Below, piece after piece: positions 16,890 to 24,389 of a stretch of DNA of 64,000 nt (positions are counted from its first letter, which is position 1; each line of letters opens with the position of its first letter). This DNA is from Mycobacterium sp. 852002-40037_SCH5390672 (GTDB lineage Bacteria > Actinomycetota > Actinomycetes > Mycobacteriales > Mycobacteriaceae), in assembly GCF_001665875.1 (NCBI RefSeq), contig NZ_LZTA01000059.1, positions 1-64,000 of the forward strand. The letters are read 5' to 3'. The notes under the pieces are model-generated. The model did no database searches, had not been told where the DNA came from, and worked only from the letters and a program-made list of their open reading frames with translations. Both the position numbers and the translations under genes were made by a program.

Positions 16890-17306
16890 GTGACAACGAC
16901 ACGATCGCGCGTGCAGGTGCTGACGGTGGGGGCCGCCGGCATTGCGCTGGGGGCTGCCATGTTCGGTGGTGCTGTGGCGTCAGCGCCACAAGCCTCGGCC
17001 TCGTGCAGCATGAGTCCCGCCGACGATCAGTACATCAAACTGCTGGCGCAGAACAAGATGGTGCACAACGCCGATTTCAACGACTGCAGCGAAGCCGCCG
17101 AGGGGCGTTGGTTCGCCGATCAGGTTCGGGCCAACCCCAATCCGTACGGAGAGGGCCAGGAGCTGATCAACATGATCACCCGCACCACGCCGATGAATCA
17201 GGCCCAGGCCGAATGGGAGGTCGAGTCGGCGATTTACGTCTACGCGCCCGACATGATTCCCAAGATCAAGAATCAAGCCGGCCAGCCGGGACCGGCTCCC
17301 GCCTAA
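16890..17306 (+). CDS. DUF732 secreted protein, copy 2
   Basis: A 138-residue paralogue of the preceding DUF732 protein. The mature domains are nearly identical: both contain DDQYIKLLAQNKMVHNAD, then EAAEGRWFADQVRANPNP and EWEVESAIYVYAPDMIPKIK. The signal peptides have diverged, and the C-terminus is proline-rich (GQPGPAPA) instead of KASWPSES. The GTG at 16890 follows GGAGGA immediately and AAGGGGG nine bases earlier; the latter is the better-spaced ribosome binding site. The pair arose by tandem duplication. The function is unknown. Confidence 0.88.
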   Translation: MTTTRSRVQVLTVGAAGIALGAAMFGGAVASAPQASASCSMSPADDQYIKLLAQNKMVHNADFNDCSEAAEGRWFADQVRANPNPYGEGQELINMITRTTPMNQAQAEWEVESAIYVYAPDMIPKIKNQAGQPGPAPA

Positions 17307-17331
17307 TCGCGAGGACGTAGAGGTGTTTTGC

Positions 17332-17363
17332 CGGTGGGCGCCGCCGAAACGGGGCGCCCACCG
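17332..17363 (+). terminator. Hairpin terminator after DUF732 copy 2
   Basis: A perfect 11-base inverted repeat: CGGTGGGCGCC (17332-17342) and GGCGCCCACCG (17353-17363), with a 10-base loop. It starts 26 bases after the stop of the second DUF732 gene and lies well before the tRNA, so it should separate the two transcripts. Confidence 0.8.
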
Positions 17364-17453
17364 AGCGTGTCATTCCCCGTAGAGGCGGTGGCGCCGCCCG
17401 ACGGACACTGACTTCGGTCTTCGGCTACGGTTTCCTACGGAACTACCCCGTCG

Positions 17454-17527
17454 GGGGCGGTAGCTCAGTTGGTTAGAGCCGCGGACTCATAATCCGTTGG
17501 TCGCGGGTTCGAGCCCCGCCCGCCCCA
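17454..17527 (+). tRNA. tRNA with CAU anticodon (Met elongator or Ile2)
   Basis: A 74-base cloverleaf. The acceptor GGGGCGG (17454-17460) pairs with CCGCCCC (17520-17526), and A17527 is the discriminator. The anticodon loop CTCATAA has CAT at 17488-17490. The T arm is GCGGG-TTCGAGC-CCCGC. No CCA is encoded. It lacks the initiator features (three G-C pairs next to the loop; C1-A72 mismatch). The variable-loop string TTGGTC resembles bacterial tRNA-Ile2, which is read as AUA after lysidine modification, so Met and Ile2 cannot be separated by eye. Confidence 0.93.
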
Positions 17528-17537
17528 CTTAAAACTC

Positions 17538-18311
17538 CTATCTTGTGGCTCGGGTGGTGGTTGCAGCACCCCCGCTGACCTCAAGCGAGTTGCGAGCACT
17601 ATCGGTCAATAGCGTTGTGAGGTGCGTGATCTGCGTGCGTAGCTCGTCGATTTGCGCGGCGGTCGCGGCCTGCGTTGTGGTGTCTTCCTCCGCGACGCGA
17701 TGGACGATCCAAGCCGCCACCGTCGCTGTGATCATGCCGATGAGACTGATACCGCCGATCATGAGCAACACCGCAACCAGCCGACCCTGTGTGGTCACCG
17801 GATAGAAATCCCCGTATCCGACGGTGGTGATCGTGGTGATCGACCACCAGACTGCGTCGCCAAAATTTCTGATGTGGGCGCTTGGGTCGGAACGTTCGGC
17901 TTGAAGAACGGCGAGCGACGCTGCATAGACGAGGAGCACGGCGGTGGTACCGGTGTAGATGACGATGCGCCCGCGTACGGCATCGCCGAACGCTTTTTGC
18001 AGGGCCGCGACGATGAGGACCAATCTCAGCAAGCGAAGTGGCCGTAGGAATGGAACGGCGACTATCACGAAGTCCAATATGTGCCGGACGAACCACCGCG
18101 ATCGTTGGCGGGCCAGCATGAGCCGGATCAAATAGTCGACGGTAAACCCCACCCAAAGCGCCCACAACATCACGTCCAGCGCGCGCAAGGTAAGCCCACC
18201 AGGATGAGCCAGCACCTTCACGGAGTAGGTGACCAGGAAAAGGACGGCGACACAGGCGAGCGGCCATTCTGTGCGATGTTCCCAGCGTTCGAGCGTCGAT
18301 TGTGAACTCAT
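17538..18311 (-). CDS. Voltage-gated-type potassium channel
   Basis: An inner-membrane ion channel of 257 residues. S1-S4 helices come first: TEWPLACVAVLFLVTYSVKV starts S1, and an S4-like helix with spaced arginines, RPLRLLRLVLIVAALQ, is at about 95-110. The pore loop follows, with the potassium selectivity filter TTVGYGD near residue 170, then S6 (GGISLIGMITATVAAWIV) and a short coiled-coil tail (AAQIDELRTQITHLTTLL). There is no RCK/TrkA-N domain, so gating by voltage or lipid is more likely than by ligand. The ATG at 18311 is preferred to more upstream codons, which lie before any membrane segment. It converges on the tRNA and is divergent from the helical-repeat gene. Confidence 0.88.
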   Translation of the reverse strand: MSSQSTLERWEHRTEWPLACVAVLFLVTYSVKVLAHPGGLTLRALDVMLWALWVGFTVDYLIRLMLARQRSRWFVRHILDFVIVAVPFLRPLRLLRLVLIVAALQKAFGDAVRGRIVIYTGTTAVLLVYAASLAVLQAERSDPSAHIRNFGDAVWWSITTITTVGYGDFYPVTTQGRLVAVLLMIGGISLIGMITATVAAWIVHRVAEEDTTTQAATAAQIDELRTQITHLTTLLTDSARNSLEVSGGAATTTRATR

Positions 18312-18553
18312 AACGACTTGCCCAAACCTCTCTGTTTCGAGCGTTCGTGGTTGGTGACGTTGCCCGATTCGCCGAAGGGAGCGTATGCCGCCTGCCGAGC
18401 TGATCAGAGCCGCTTTGGAAAATTTTTGGGCCGTTCGGCTGATGCGCTGACTGCGAGGCGACATTGCTACCCGAGACACAAACATTTAAGCCAGCGCCGC
18501 GACCCTCTGCGCAGTACTCTTATGTGCCAGCATCTCCGTGAAGGAGAGGGATC

Positions 18554-19930
18554 GTGGGATCTCAGGAAGTCGTCGGTAGTCGGCCGGATCGGCTCCCTTT
18601 GGTCGCGCGGGCTTCCGCGGTACCCGCAACGATCCTCGAACTCGGCAGTCGCTATCCGGGGGCCGCGGTGCTGTTCGCGGCGCCGTTGACGGTCGCCGGC
18701 ATCTGGGGGATGGTCACGCGCCCATCCGTGGCGCTGCCGCTGGCGCTGCTGGCCGGCGTGGCTTTGATATTGATTGATTTCTTGGCCGGCCCGTACAGAG
18801 TGGCTGAAAAGGCGCGGGCCGCGGCCGGCGCCAAGAAGCCGAACCGCCAGGCGCTCGTCAACCAACCCAGGACGCAGTCCAAGCAGCAGCCGCCGCGTCT
18901 GACGGTGGAAGCCGACGCGGCGGCACACGCAGAAGCCGCCGCCGCCCAGGCCCTGGCCGCCGAAGCCGAAGTGCTGGCCGCCGAGGCGCGAGGGCGGGCA
19001 GACGCGGCCGCAGCCGAAGCCCTGGCCGCGGAAGCGGAAGCTCTGGCCGCGGAAGCCGAAGCGCTGGCCGCCGAGGCGCGGGCAAAGGAAGAAGCCACCG
19101 CGGCCGAAGCGTTGGCCGCCGAACCCGAAGCGGTGGCCGCCGAAGCGCGGGCCCAGGCAGAGGCCGCCGCAGCGGAAGCGCTCGCTGTGGAGGCGCGGGC
19201 GCGGGAGCGGGCGCGTGCAGAGGCCGCGGCCGCCGAAGCTCTGGCCGCCGAGGCGCGCAAGCGGGCAGAAGCCGCCGAAGCCCAGGCCCTGGCCGCCGAA
19301 GCCCGGAAACAGGCCAAGGCCGCCGAAGCCCAAGCCCTGGCCGCCGAAGCGCGGAAGCGGGCAAAAGCCGCCGAACCCGAAGCTTTGGCTGCCGAGGCGC
19401 GGGCGCACGCAGAGGCCGCCGAGACCGAAGCCCTAATCGCCGAGGCCCGGGCGCGGGAGCGGGCGCGCGCAAAAGCCGCCGAAGCCGAAGCCTTGGCCAT
19501 CGAGGCGCGCAAACGGGCAGAAGCCGCCGAAGCGCAAGCGACGGCCGCCGCATCGCGGAAGCGGGCAGAAGCCGCCGAAACCGAGGCGCTTGCCGCCGAT
19601 GCTCGGAAGCGCGCAAAAGCCGCCGAAGCCGAAGCCCTGGTCGCGGAGTCGCGGGCGCGCGCAGAAGCTGCCGAGACCCAAGCGCTGGTCGCCGAGGCGC
19701 GGGCGCGGGAGCGGGCGCGCGCCGAAGCCGCGGAAGCCGAGGCCCTGGCCGCCGAGTCGCGGGCGCGCGCGGAAGCCGCCGAAACCCGCGCTCGGGCCGC
19801 CGAGATCTGGGCGGGAGCAGAAGCCGCCGAAGCCCAAGCTCGGGCCGCCGAGGCGCGGGCGCGGGCAATCTGGCTGCGGCTTGAGGCTGAAGCCAAAACC
19901 AGACGGCCGCCGCACGGGAACAGGCCGTAG
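18554..19930 (+). CDS. Membrane-anchored Ala/Glu/Arg-rich long-helix repeat protein
   Basis: A protein of 458 residues with two hydrophobic segments near the N-terminus (about 34-56, LGSRYPGAAVLFAAPLTVAG; about 60-80, LPLALLAGVALILIDFLAG). From about residue 118 to 445 it is an almost pure Ala/Glu/Arg/Lys repeat. The basic unit is 16 residues (for example ARKRAEAAEAQALAAE), with occasional 20-residue versions that insert RERA. Repeats in multiples of four with i/i+4 Glu-Arg pairs predict a continuous single helix or coiled coil roughly 50 nm long. Functionally it is reminiscent only of rod-like linkers such as the TolA stalk; no enzymatic domain is seen. The GTG at 18554 has AAGGAG seven bases upstream. 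Two hairpins end the gene. The function is unknown. Confidence 0.8.
   Translation: MGSQEVVGSRPDRLPLVARASAVPATILELGSRYPGAAVLFAAPLTVAGIWGMVTRPSVALPLALLAGVALILIDFLAGPYRVAEKARAAAGAKKPNRQALVNQPRTQSKQQPPRLTVEADAAAHAEAAAAQALAAEAEVLAAEARGRADAAAAEALAAEAEALAAEAEALAAEARAKEEATAAEALAAEPEAVAAEARAQAEAAAAEALAVEARARERARAEAAAAEALAAEARKRAEAAEAQALAAEARKQAKAAEAQALAAEARKRAKAAEPEALAAEARAHAEAAETEALIAEARARERARAKAAEAEALAIEARKRAEAAEAQATAAASRKRAEAAETEALAADARKRAKAAEAEALVAESRARAEAAETQALVAEARARERARAEAAEAEALAAESRARAEAAETRARAAEIWAGAEAAEAQARAAEARARAIWLRLEAEAKTRRPPHGNRP
18907..19868 (+). repeat. 48-bp tandem coding repeats
   Basis: Within the long-helix gene, about 20 degenerate copies of a 48-base unit (16 codons, mostly GCC/GCG/GAA/GAG/CGG) lie head to tail, interrupted by 60-base variants carrying CGGGCGCGGGAGCGGGCGCG. 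The composition keeps several other frames open on both strands, giving long spurious frames. Such arrays are prone to slippage, so length polymorphism is likely. Confidence 0.85.
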
Positions 19931-19931
19931 C

Positions 19932-19994
19932 CGGTCTCTTTCAGACCGACGAGCGTCAGCCCACTGCGAAAAATCACGTCGAATTTCGCAGTGG
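19932..19994 (+). terminator. Tandem hairpins ending the long-helix gene
   Basis: Two perfect inverted repeats lie just after the TAG. They are CGGTCT-CTTTC-AGACCG (19932-19948) and CCACTGCGAAA (19961-19971) pairing with TTTCGCAGTGG (19984-19994). They should isolate this gene from the MoxR operon that begins at 20087. Confidence 0.75.
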
Positions 19995-20086
19995 CCTTAC
20001 GCTCGGGAACACCGGGAACGAATGCGCGCAGGCGTTCGCGCACGTCGACGTGTGGAAAATCAGCACCTGGGTATCCCAGCGGGCGT

Positions 20087-21088
20087 ATGACTACAGCACG
20101 GACACAACCGGATCAGCGTGAAATCGACGGCGTCCGGGGGATCGTCGACGCCGTTTCCCAGGCCTTTGCAGCCAAGATCGTCGGGCAACGCGACCTACGG
20201 GAGTCGCTGCTGATCGGCCTGCTCGCGGGCGGTCACATCCTGCTCGAAAGCGTGCCCGGCCTGGCCAAGACGACCGCGGCCAAGGTGCTCGCCGAGTCGA
20301 TTCACGGCCGTTTCCAACGCATCCAGTGCACGCCCGACCTGCTGCCCAGCGACATCATCGGCACCCAGATCTACGATTCGGCGACCAACTCGTTCGTCAC
20401 CCAACTGGGTCCGGTGCACGCCAACATCGTGCTGCTCGACGAGATCAACCGGTCCAGTGCCAAGACCCAGAGCGCGATGCTCGAGGCGATGGAGGAGCGG
20501 CAGACCACGATCGCGGGGCAGGTGTACCCCCTTGCCGATCCGTTTTTGGTCATCGCCACCCAGAATCCCGTCGACCAGGAAGGCACCTATCCGCTGTCCG
20601 AGGCGCAGACCGACCGCTTCCTGCTCAAGGAGATCGTGCGCTATCCCTCGCCGGAGGAGGAGGTGGAAGTGATGGCGCGGATCGACGCCGGCATCTACGA
20701 CAGGGGTCAACCGACCGCGCCGGTGGTCAGCCGCGACGACGTGCTGCGCGTGCAGGAGGTGGTTCGCCACGTCCACATGGATCGCGCGCTGATGCTCTAC
20801 GCCAGCCAGCTGGTCGACGTCACCCGTCACCCCGAGCGGGCCTTGCCCAAGCAGATCGCACGCCTGATCGAGTACGGCGCCAGCCCACGCGCCACGATCG
20901 CGTTCTGCAAGGCGGCCCGGGCGCAGGCGGTGTTAACGGGTCGGGCGCACGTGCTGCCGGAGGACATCGCGAAGCTCGCGCACCGGGTGCTGCGACACCG
21001 GCTCATCCTCGGATTCGAAGCGGCCAGCGCCGATATCACCCCCGAGGTCGTGGTCGACGCCGCGTTGCGGGCCGTCAGGGTCCCCTAA
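20087..21088 (+). CDS. MoxR-family AAA+ ATPase
   Basis: A AAA+ chaperone-like ATPase of 333 residues. Walker A is ESVPGLAKTT (about residues 58-67). Walker B is NIVLLDEINRSSAKTQSAML (DEIN, about 120). Sensor 1 is LVIATQNPVDQEGTYPLSEAQTDRF, and a lid domain follows. MoxR proteins work with VWA-domain partners to mature or insert metal into other proteins. This is the first gene of a six-gene coupled cluster (MoxR, DUF58, small membrane protein, VWA, VWA, TPR-like). The ATG is at 20087, though no strong ribosome binding site is visible. Compared with moxR1-3 of M. tuberculosis, the downstream set is fuller. The client protein is unknown. Confidence 0.9.
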   Translation: MTTARTQPDQREIDGVRGIVDAVSQAFAAKIVGQRDLRESLLIGLLAGGHILLESVPGLAKTTAAKVLAESIHGRFQRIQCTPDLLPSDIIGTQIYDSATNSFVTQLGPVHANIVLLDEINRSSAKTQSAMLEAMEERQTTIAGQVYPLADPFLVIATQNPVDQEGTYPLSEAQTDRFLLKEIVRYPSPEEEVEVMARIDAGIYDRGQPTAPVVSRDDVLRVQEVVRHVHMDRALMLYASQLVDVTRHPERALPKQIARLIEYGASPRATIAFCKAARAQAVLTGRAHVLPEDIAKLAHRVLRHRLILGFEAASADITPEVVVDAALRAVRVP

Positions 21089-21105
21089 GGTGCCAGACGG
21101 TCGTC

Positions 21106-21984
21106 TTGGGTAAGCACCTCAACCGGGCCAAGGCGCACTTCGGCACCGACACCCGCGGTCTGCTCGAAGGTGGCCGCTACGCGCTATTGCATACGCGCAG
21201 CATGGAATTCGACGATCTGCGTCCGTATGTTCCTGGCGACGACGTGCGCGACATCGATTGGAAGGCCTCCGCGCGGTCGGGCGGCGTGCTCATCAAGCGG
21301 TTCGTCTCCGAAAAGCATCACAAGATCCTGCTCGTCGCCGATGCCGGTCGCAACATGTCGGCGCTCGCCCCGAGCGGAGAGTACAAACGCGACGTCGCGG
21401 CGCACGTCATGGGTGCTGTGGGCTTGATCGGCCTACGGCGATCCGATCAGATCGGGATGGTCTACGGTGACCGCCGCGGCTGTGTGAACATCCCGCAGCA
21501 GCGCGGCGAGTCGCACATCGAGGGACTTCTGCACCGCTGGTACCAACACACGTCGACCGGGCCCGGCCGCAGCGATGTCACCGCCCAACTCGACTACGTC
21601 GCAACCCATTACCGGCACACCATGCTCATCATTGTGGTGTCCGACGAGCCCGACCTGGACGAGCATGGGGCCGACCGGCTCAGCGAAGTGCTCACCAAAC
21701 TGGGCGGGCGCCACGACATCATGTGGGCGATGGTGTCGGACATGCCCGCGGTGGGTCCCGACAACGCCGACGGGTACGACGTCGCCACCGGTCGTTTCGT
21801 CCTGAATGGTGCCGACCTCGGCCCGCGGGTCGTCGCCGCATATCGCCGGGCCGAACAGACCCGCCGCCACCGCCTCGACGCGTTCCTGACCGCCCACGCG
21901 ATTCCGCACGCGATTATCCCCGGCAGCAACGATATTCGACGCGAACTCGTGCGCCTGACCGAGGTGGCCGCTCGTGCCGGATGA
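21106..21984 (+). CDS. DUF58 protein (MxaS-like)
   Basis: A DUF58 protein of 292 residues, the usual MoxR partner with a VWA-like fold. The hallmark is RSMEFDDLRPYVPGDDVRDI followed by DWKASARSG (about residues 33-60). The VWA-type strand ILLVADAGRNMSA and the later MLIIVVSDEPDLDEHGADRL complete the fold. A TTG at 21106 is the only start that keeps the N-terminal basic region; the next Met lies inside the conserved motif. The gap to moxR is only 17 bases. The C-terminus overlaps the next gene by 11 bases. In methylotrophs the equivalent (mxaS) follows mxaR. Confidence 0.85.
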   Translation: MGKHLNRAKAHFGTDTRGLLEGGRYALLHTRSMEFDDLRPYVPGDDVRDIDWKASARSGGVLIKRFVSEKHHKILLVADAGRNMSALAPSGEYKRDVAAHVMGAVGLIGLRRSDQIGMVYGDRRGCVNIPQQRGESHIEGLLHRWYQHTSTGPGRSDVTAQLDYVATHYRHTMLIIVVSDEPDLDEHGADRLSEVLTKLGGRHDIMWAMVSDMPAVGPDNADGYDVATGRFVLNGADLGPRVVAAYRRAEQTRRHRLDAFLTAHAIPHAIIPGSNDIRRELVRLTEVAARAG

Positions 21985-22447
21985 TCTGCTGCACCATGTA
22001 TTCGGCCCGCAACCGTACTCGTCGTGGTGGCTGTGGTTGGCCCTGCTGCTGATGGTCGCCGTCATCGCTTGGTATGCAGGTGTTTTCGTGTGGACGCTGC
22101 CGTCGCAACGCTTGCGGCGCATCCCCGTCGTGCGGCGAATGCACGCCTGGCTGATCCGCAATCGGTTCGCCCGCTGCGTGCAGAACATCGCCGACGAGCA
22201 CGATGCCGGTCAGATATCGGCTCCGGCGGCGTGTGCGGCGATCAGCCGGACGGTGCGGAGCTTCCTGCATCAAATGACCGGCGAGCGTGCCCAGTACCTG
22301 CAGCTCGCCGTTGTGGCCGAGGGGAACCTGGCCGCTGCCGCGCCGCTGCTGACCCAGCTCGGTGACGGGCAATTCAACGCCGAGACGCAAATCGATGTCG
22401 ACGACGTGAGCGCCCGGGCGCAGGAGTTGATCCTCTCGTGGACCTGA
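21974..22447 (+). CDS. Small membrane protein of MoxR cluster (DUF4381-like)
   Basis: A protein of 157 residues with one membrane helix near the N-terminus (SSWWLWLALLLMVAVIAWYAGVFVW), then a cytosolic helical domain (RRMHAWLIRNRFARCVQNIA, SRTVRSFLHQMTGERAQYL). This matches the DUF4381 position and architecture in MoxR/VWA operons, where such proteins sit between DUF58 and VWA genes. The GTG at 21974 lies inside the DUF58 gene (11-base overlap) and its end overlaps the next gene by 10 bases. Assignment rests on context and topology more than on motif. Confidence 0.65.
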   Translation: MPDDLLHHVFGPQPYSSWWLWLALLLMVAVIAWYAGVFVWTLPSQRLRRIPVVRRMHAWLIRNRFARCVQNIADEHDAGQISAPAACAAISRTVRSFLHQMTGERAQYLQLAVVAEGNLAAAAPLLTQLGDGQFNAETQIDVDDVSARAQELILSWT

Positions 22448-23424
22448 AGTGGTGGCCGATAGCGGCCACCGGATCGGCCGGCTTCGTCGCAGTCGTGGCG
22501 TTGGCGGCGTTGCTACCGATGACCGCGGCTCGCCGGCGCCTGCGCCCGTTGGCCAACGTGGCCCGGCTGACCCGGTTGCCCGAGTACGCGAAAGTGGCCC
22601 GGCTGCGCTCGCTGTCAACAATCGTGACGTTGGTGGTGCTGACGGTCATGTTCGGCGCCGCAACGTGGGCGGCGGCCCGTCCGACCGTGGCCAGCAACGA
22701 TTTCGACGCCGCTCACCCCGAGGACATCATGCTGTGCGTCGGGCAGCCGGTGACCGATGCGTCGACGGCCGAGCTGCTCGACTACTTCGCGCGCCAGGCC
22801 GCCACGTCGCCCCAGACCCAACGCATCGGCCTGACATCGGTCAACCGCCGTCTGGTGCCGCTGACGCGCGACCACCAGTACGCAGCAGCGCGATTCGGCG
22901 AGTACGCCGGCGCGCAGACGGCTCAGTCGGCTCAGTCGGCGTCGTTCGCCCCGCCGGTGCCCTACACCGACTACGCCGCAAGTGTGAATGATGTTCTGGC
23001 GCTCTGTCTCTCAGGATTCCCCACCGACGAGCAGCGCACCACGCAGCGTCGGTCGATCATCTATCTCGGGCCCTCAGATCTTCGCGCCGCCGATGAGCAG
23101 CGTGCCGCGCTGTTCACCGACGGCAGTGTGCGGAACCTGGCCGAGCGGGCCGGGGCCCAAGTCAATGTGATTGACACAACCCCGTCGCCCGCGAGCGGGT
23201 CGCTGGTCGCGCTCAGCGATCAGACCGGCGGCCGGCACTTCGCGTCGGGCTCGAAATCGGTGACCACCGCGCTCAACGAGATTCGGGCGCACGCTCCGCC
23301 GGCGCGCAGAGCCGACGGCACCGTCGTGACAGCGGACTTCCAGGACGATCCTGTGGTACCCCTGGCGATCGCGCTGCTGTCGGCAGCCCTGCTCTCGGTG
23401 GCCCTATTGGTGTTGCGCCGATGA
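22438..23424 (+). CDS. Membrane VWA-like protein with degenerate MIDAS, 1
   Basis: A protein of 328 residues. It has an N-terminal membrane pair (WWPIAATGSAGFVAVVALAALLP; LSTIVTLVVLTVMFGAATWAA), a soluble VWA-like domain (about 95-285) and a C-terminal helix (VVPLAIALLSAALLSVALLVL). The position where VWA proteins carry the metal-binding DxSxS reads EDIMLCVGQPVTDAST, so the MIDAS is lost. It is placed like mxaC in the mxaRSACKL order. The start is GTG at 22438. It is coupled to its neighbours by short overlaps at both ends. Confidence 0.65.
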   Translation: MDLKWWPIAATGSAGFVAVVALAALLPMTAARRRLRPLANVARLTRLPEYAKVARLRSLSTIVTLVVLTVMFGAATWAAARPTVASNDFDAAHPEDIMLCVGQPVTDASTAELLDYFARQAATSPQTQRIGLTSVNRRLVPLTRDHQYAAARFGEYAGAQTAQSAQSASFAPPVPYTDYAASVNDVLALCLSGFPTDEQRTTQRRSIIYLGPSDLRAADEQRAALFTDGSVRNLAERAGAQVNVIDTTPSPASGSLVALSDQTGGRHFASGSKSVTTALNEIRAHAPPARRADGTVVTADFQDDPVVPLAIALLSAALLSVALLVLRR

Positions 23425-24389
23425 CGTTTCAGCCTCTGCTGCCCTGGGCAATCCTCGCGGTCGTCATCGGTGCGCTTGTCCTGGCCCGCGCGGTGGCGCT
23501 GTGGCGGGTGCTTGTGTCGAACTCGGATTCTTCGGTTCCTCAGCGGCCCGTTGCTCGGCCCGCATCGTCACCGACGGCGGGGCTTCGTCGTCGCCGCGCG
23601 GTGCTGCGCTGGAGTGGCGTGACCCTGGCGGTGCTGCTACTCATCGTGGCCAGCACCCGTCCGGGATTTCGCGACGACGAAAACCACACGGGCACTAAGG
23701 CCGTCGCCGGCGAGAATCTGAACGTGTTCCTGATCGTCGATCGTTCGGCCGTCGAGGACTACGGCACCGGCGAGCCGCGGACCGCGGGGATGCGCGACGA
23801 CATCGCGGCGTTGATCACGCAGTACCCGGCGGCACGATACGCGCTGGTTTCCTTCGCCGAGCGGGCCTCGTTGGATTGGCCGCTGTCCGCCGATGTTTGG
23901 AGTCTGCGTCCAACCATCGCGGCTCTCAGCTCCGGCCAAAGCGGTGCCGACATCAACGCCGCAGCAGCGGGATCCGTGTTGCGATACCAGCTAATCCAGG
24001 CAACACAGCAATATCCTGGTTCGCGGAACGTGGTGCTGTACTTCGGTTCCGGTGCGCCCGGTTCGCGCACTCCGCAGGGCGACTTCGACCTCACGCGGGG
24101 GTCGGTGGGCGGCGGAGCGGTGCTGGGTTACGGCGGCGACGACGCGATCAACGAACCTGAATTGCACCGAATCGCCGGGCAACTCAACGTGCCCTACCTA
24201 CACCGGGATCCCGGCCAACCTTTCCAACCCCACCTGCCCGAGGCGCCACACCGCGTCGAGGCCACCGACCGGACTGAGCTGTACTGGTTGCCCGCGCTGC
24301 TCGCAGCAGGCCTGCTGCTCGCCGAAATCTACCTTTCGGTCCGCGAGTTCCGACGCGGCCGCATCGCACGGCGGGACCTGGCATCGTGA
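23421..24389 (+). CDS. Membrane VWA-like protein with degenerate MIDAS, 2
   Basis: A protein of 322 residues. Two N-terminal membrane helices (LLPWAILAVVIGALVLARAV; GVTLAVLLLIVASTRPGF) precede a VWA-like domain starting NVFLIVDRSAVEDYG. Asp-x-Ser is kept but the third MIDAS residue is Val instead of Ser. The middle strand AARYALVSFAERASLDWPLS and the loop SGQSGADINAA are recognisable VWA elements. A C-terminal helix (LYWLPALLAAGLLLAEIYLS) re-enters the membrane. This is the mxaL-like or BatA/BatB-like topology. The ATG overlaps the previous stop by 4 bases. Confidence 0.7.
   Translation: MTFQPLLPWAILAVVIGALVLARAVALWRVLVSNSDSSVPQRPVARPASSPTAGLRRRRAVLRWSGVTLAVLLLIVASTRPGFRDDENHTGTKAVAGENLNVFLIVDRSAVEDYGTGEPRTAGMRDDIAALITQYPAARYALVSFAERASLDWPLSADVWSLRPTIAALSSGQSGADINAAAAGSVLRYQLIQATQQYPGSRNVVLYFGSGAPGSRTPQGDFDLTRGSVGGGAVLGYGGDDAINEPELHRIAGQLNVPYLHRDPGQPFQPHLPEAPHRVEATDRTELYWLPALLAAGLLLAEIYLSVREFRRGRIARRDLAS

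Noticed and set aside
18467..20043. Long open frames (313-463 codons) on the minus strand opposite the long-helix repeat gene.
   Set aside because: They arise because GCC/GAA/CGG repeats keep all frames open. They encode Ala-Ser-Arg or Gly-Phe-Arg monotony, have no ribosome binding sites, and oppose a gene with a strong Shine-Dalgarno sequence.
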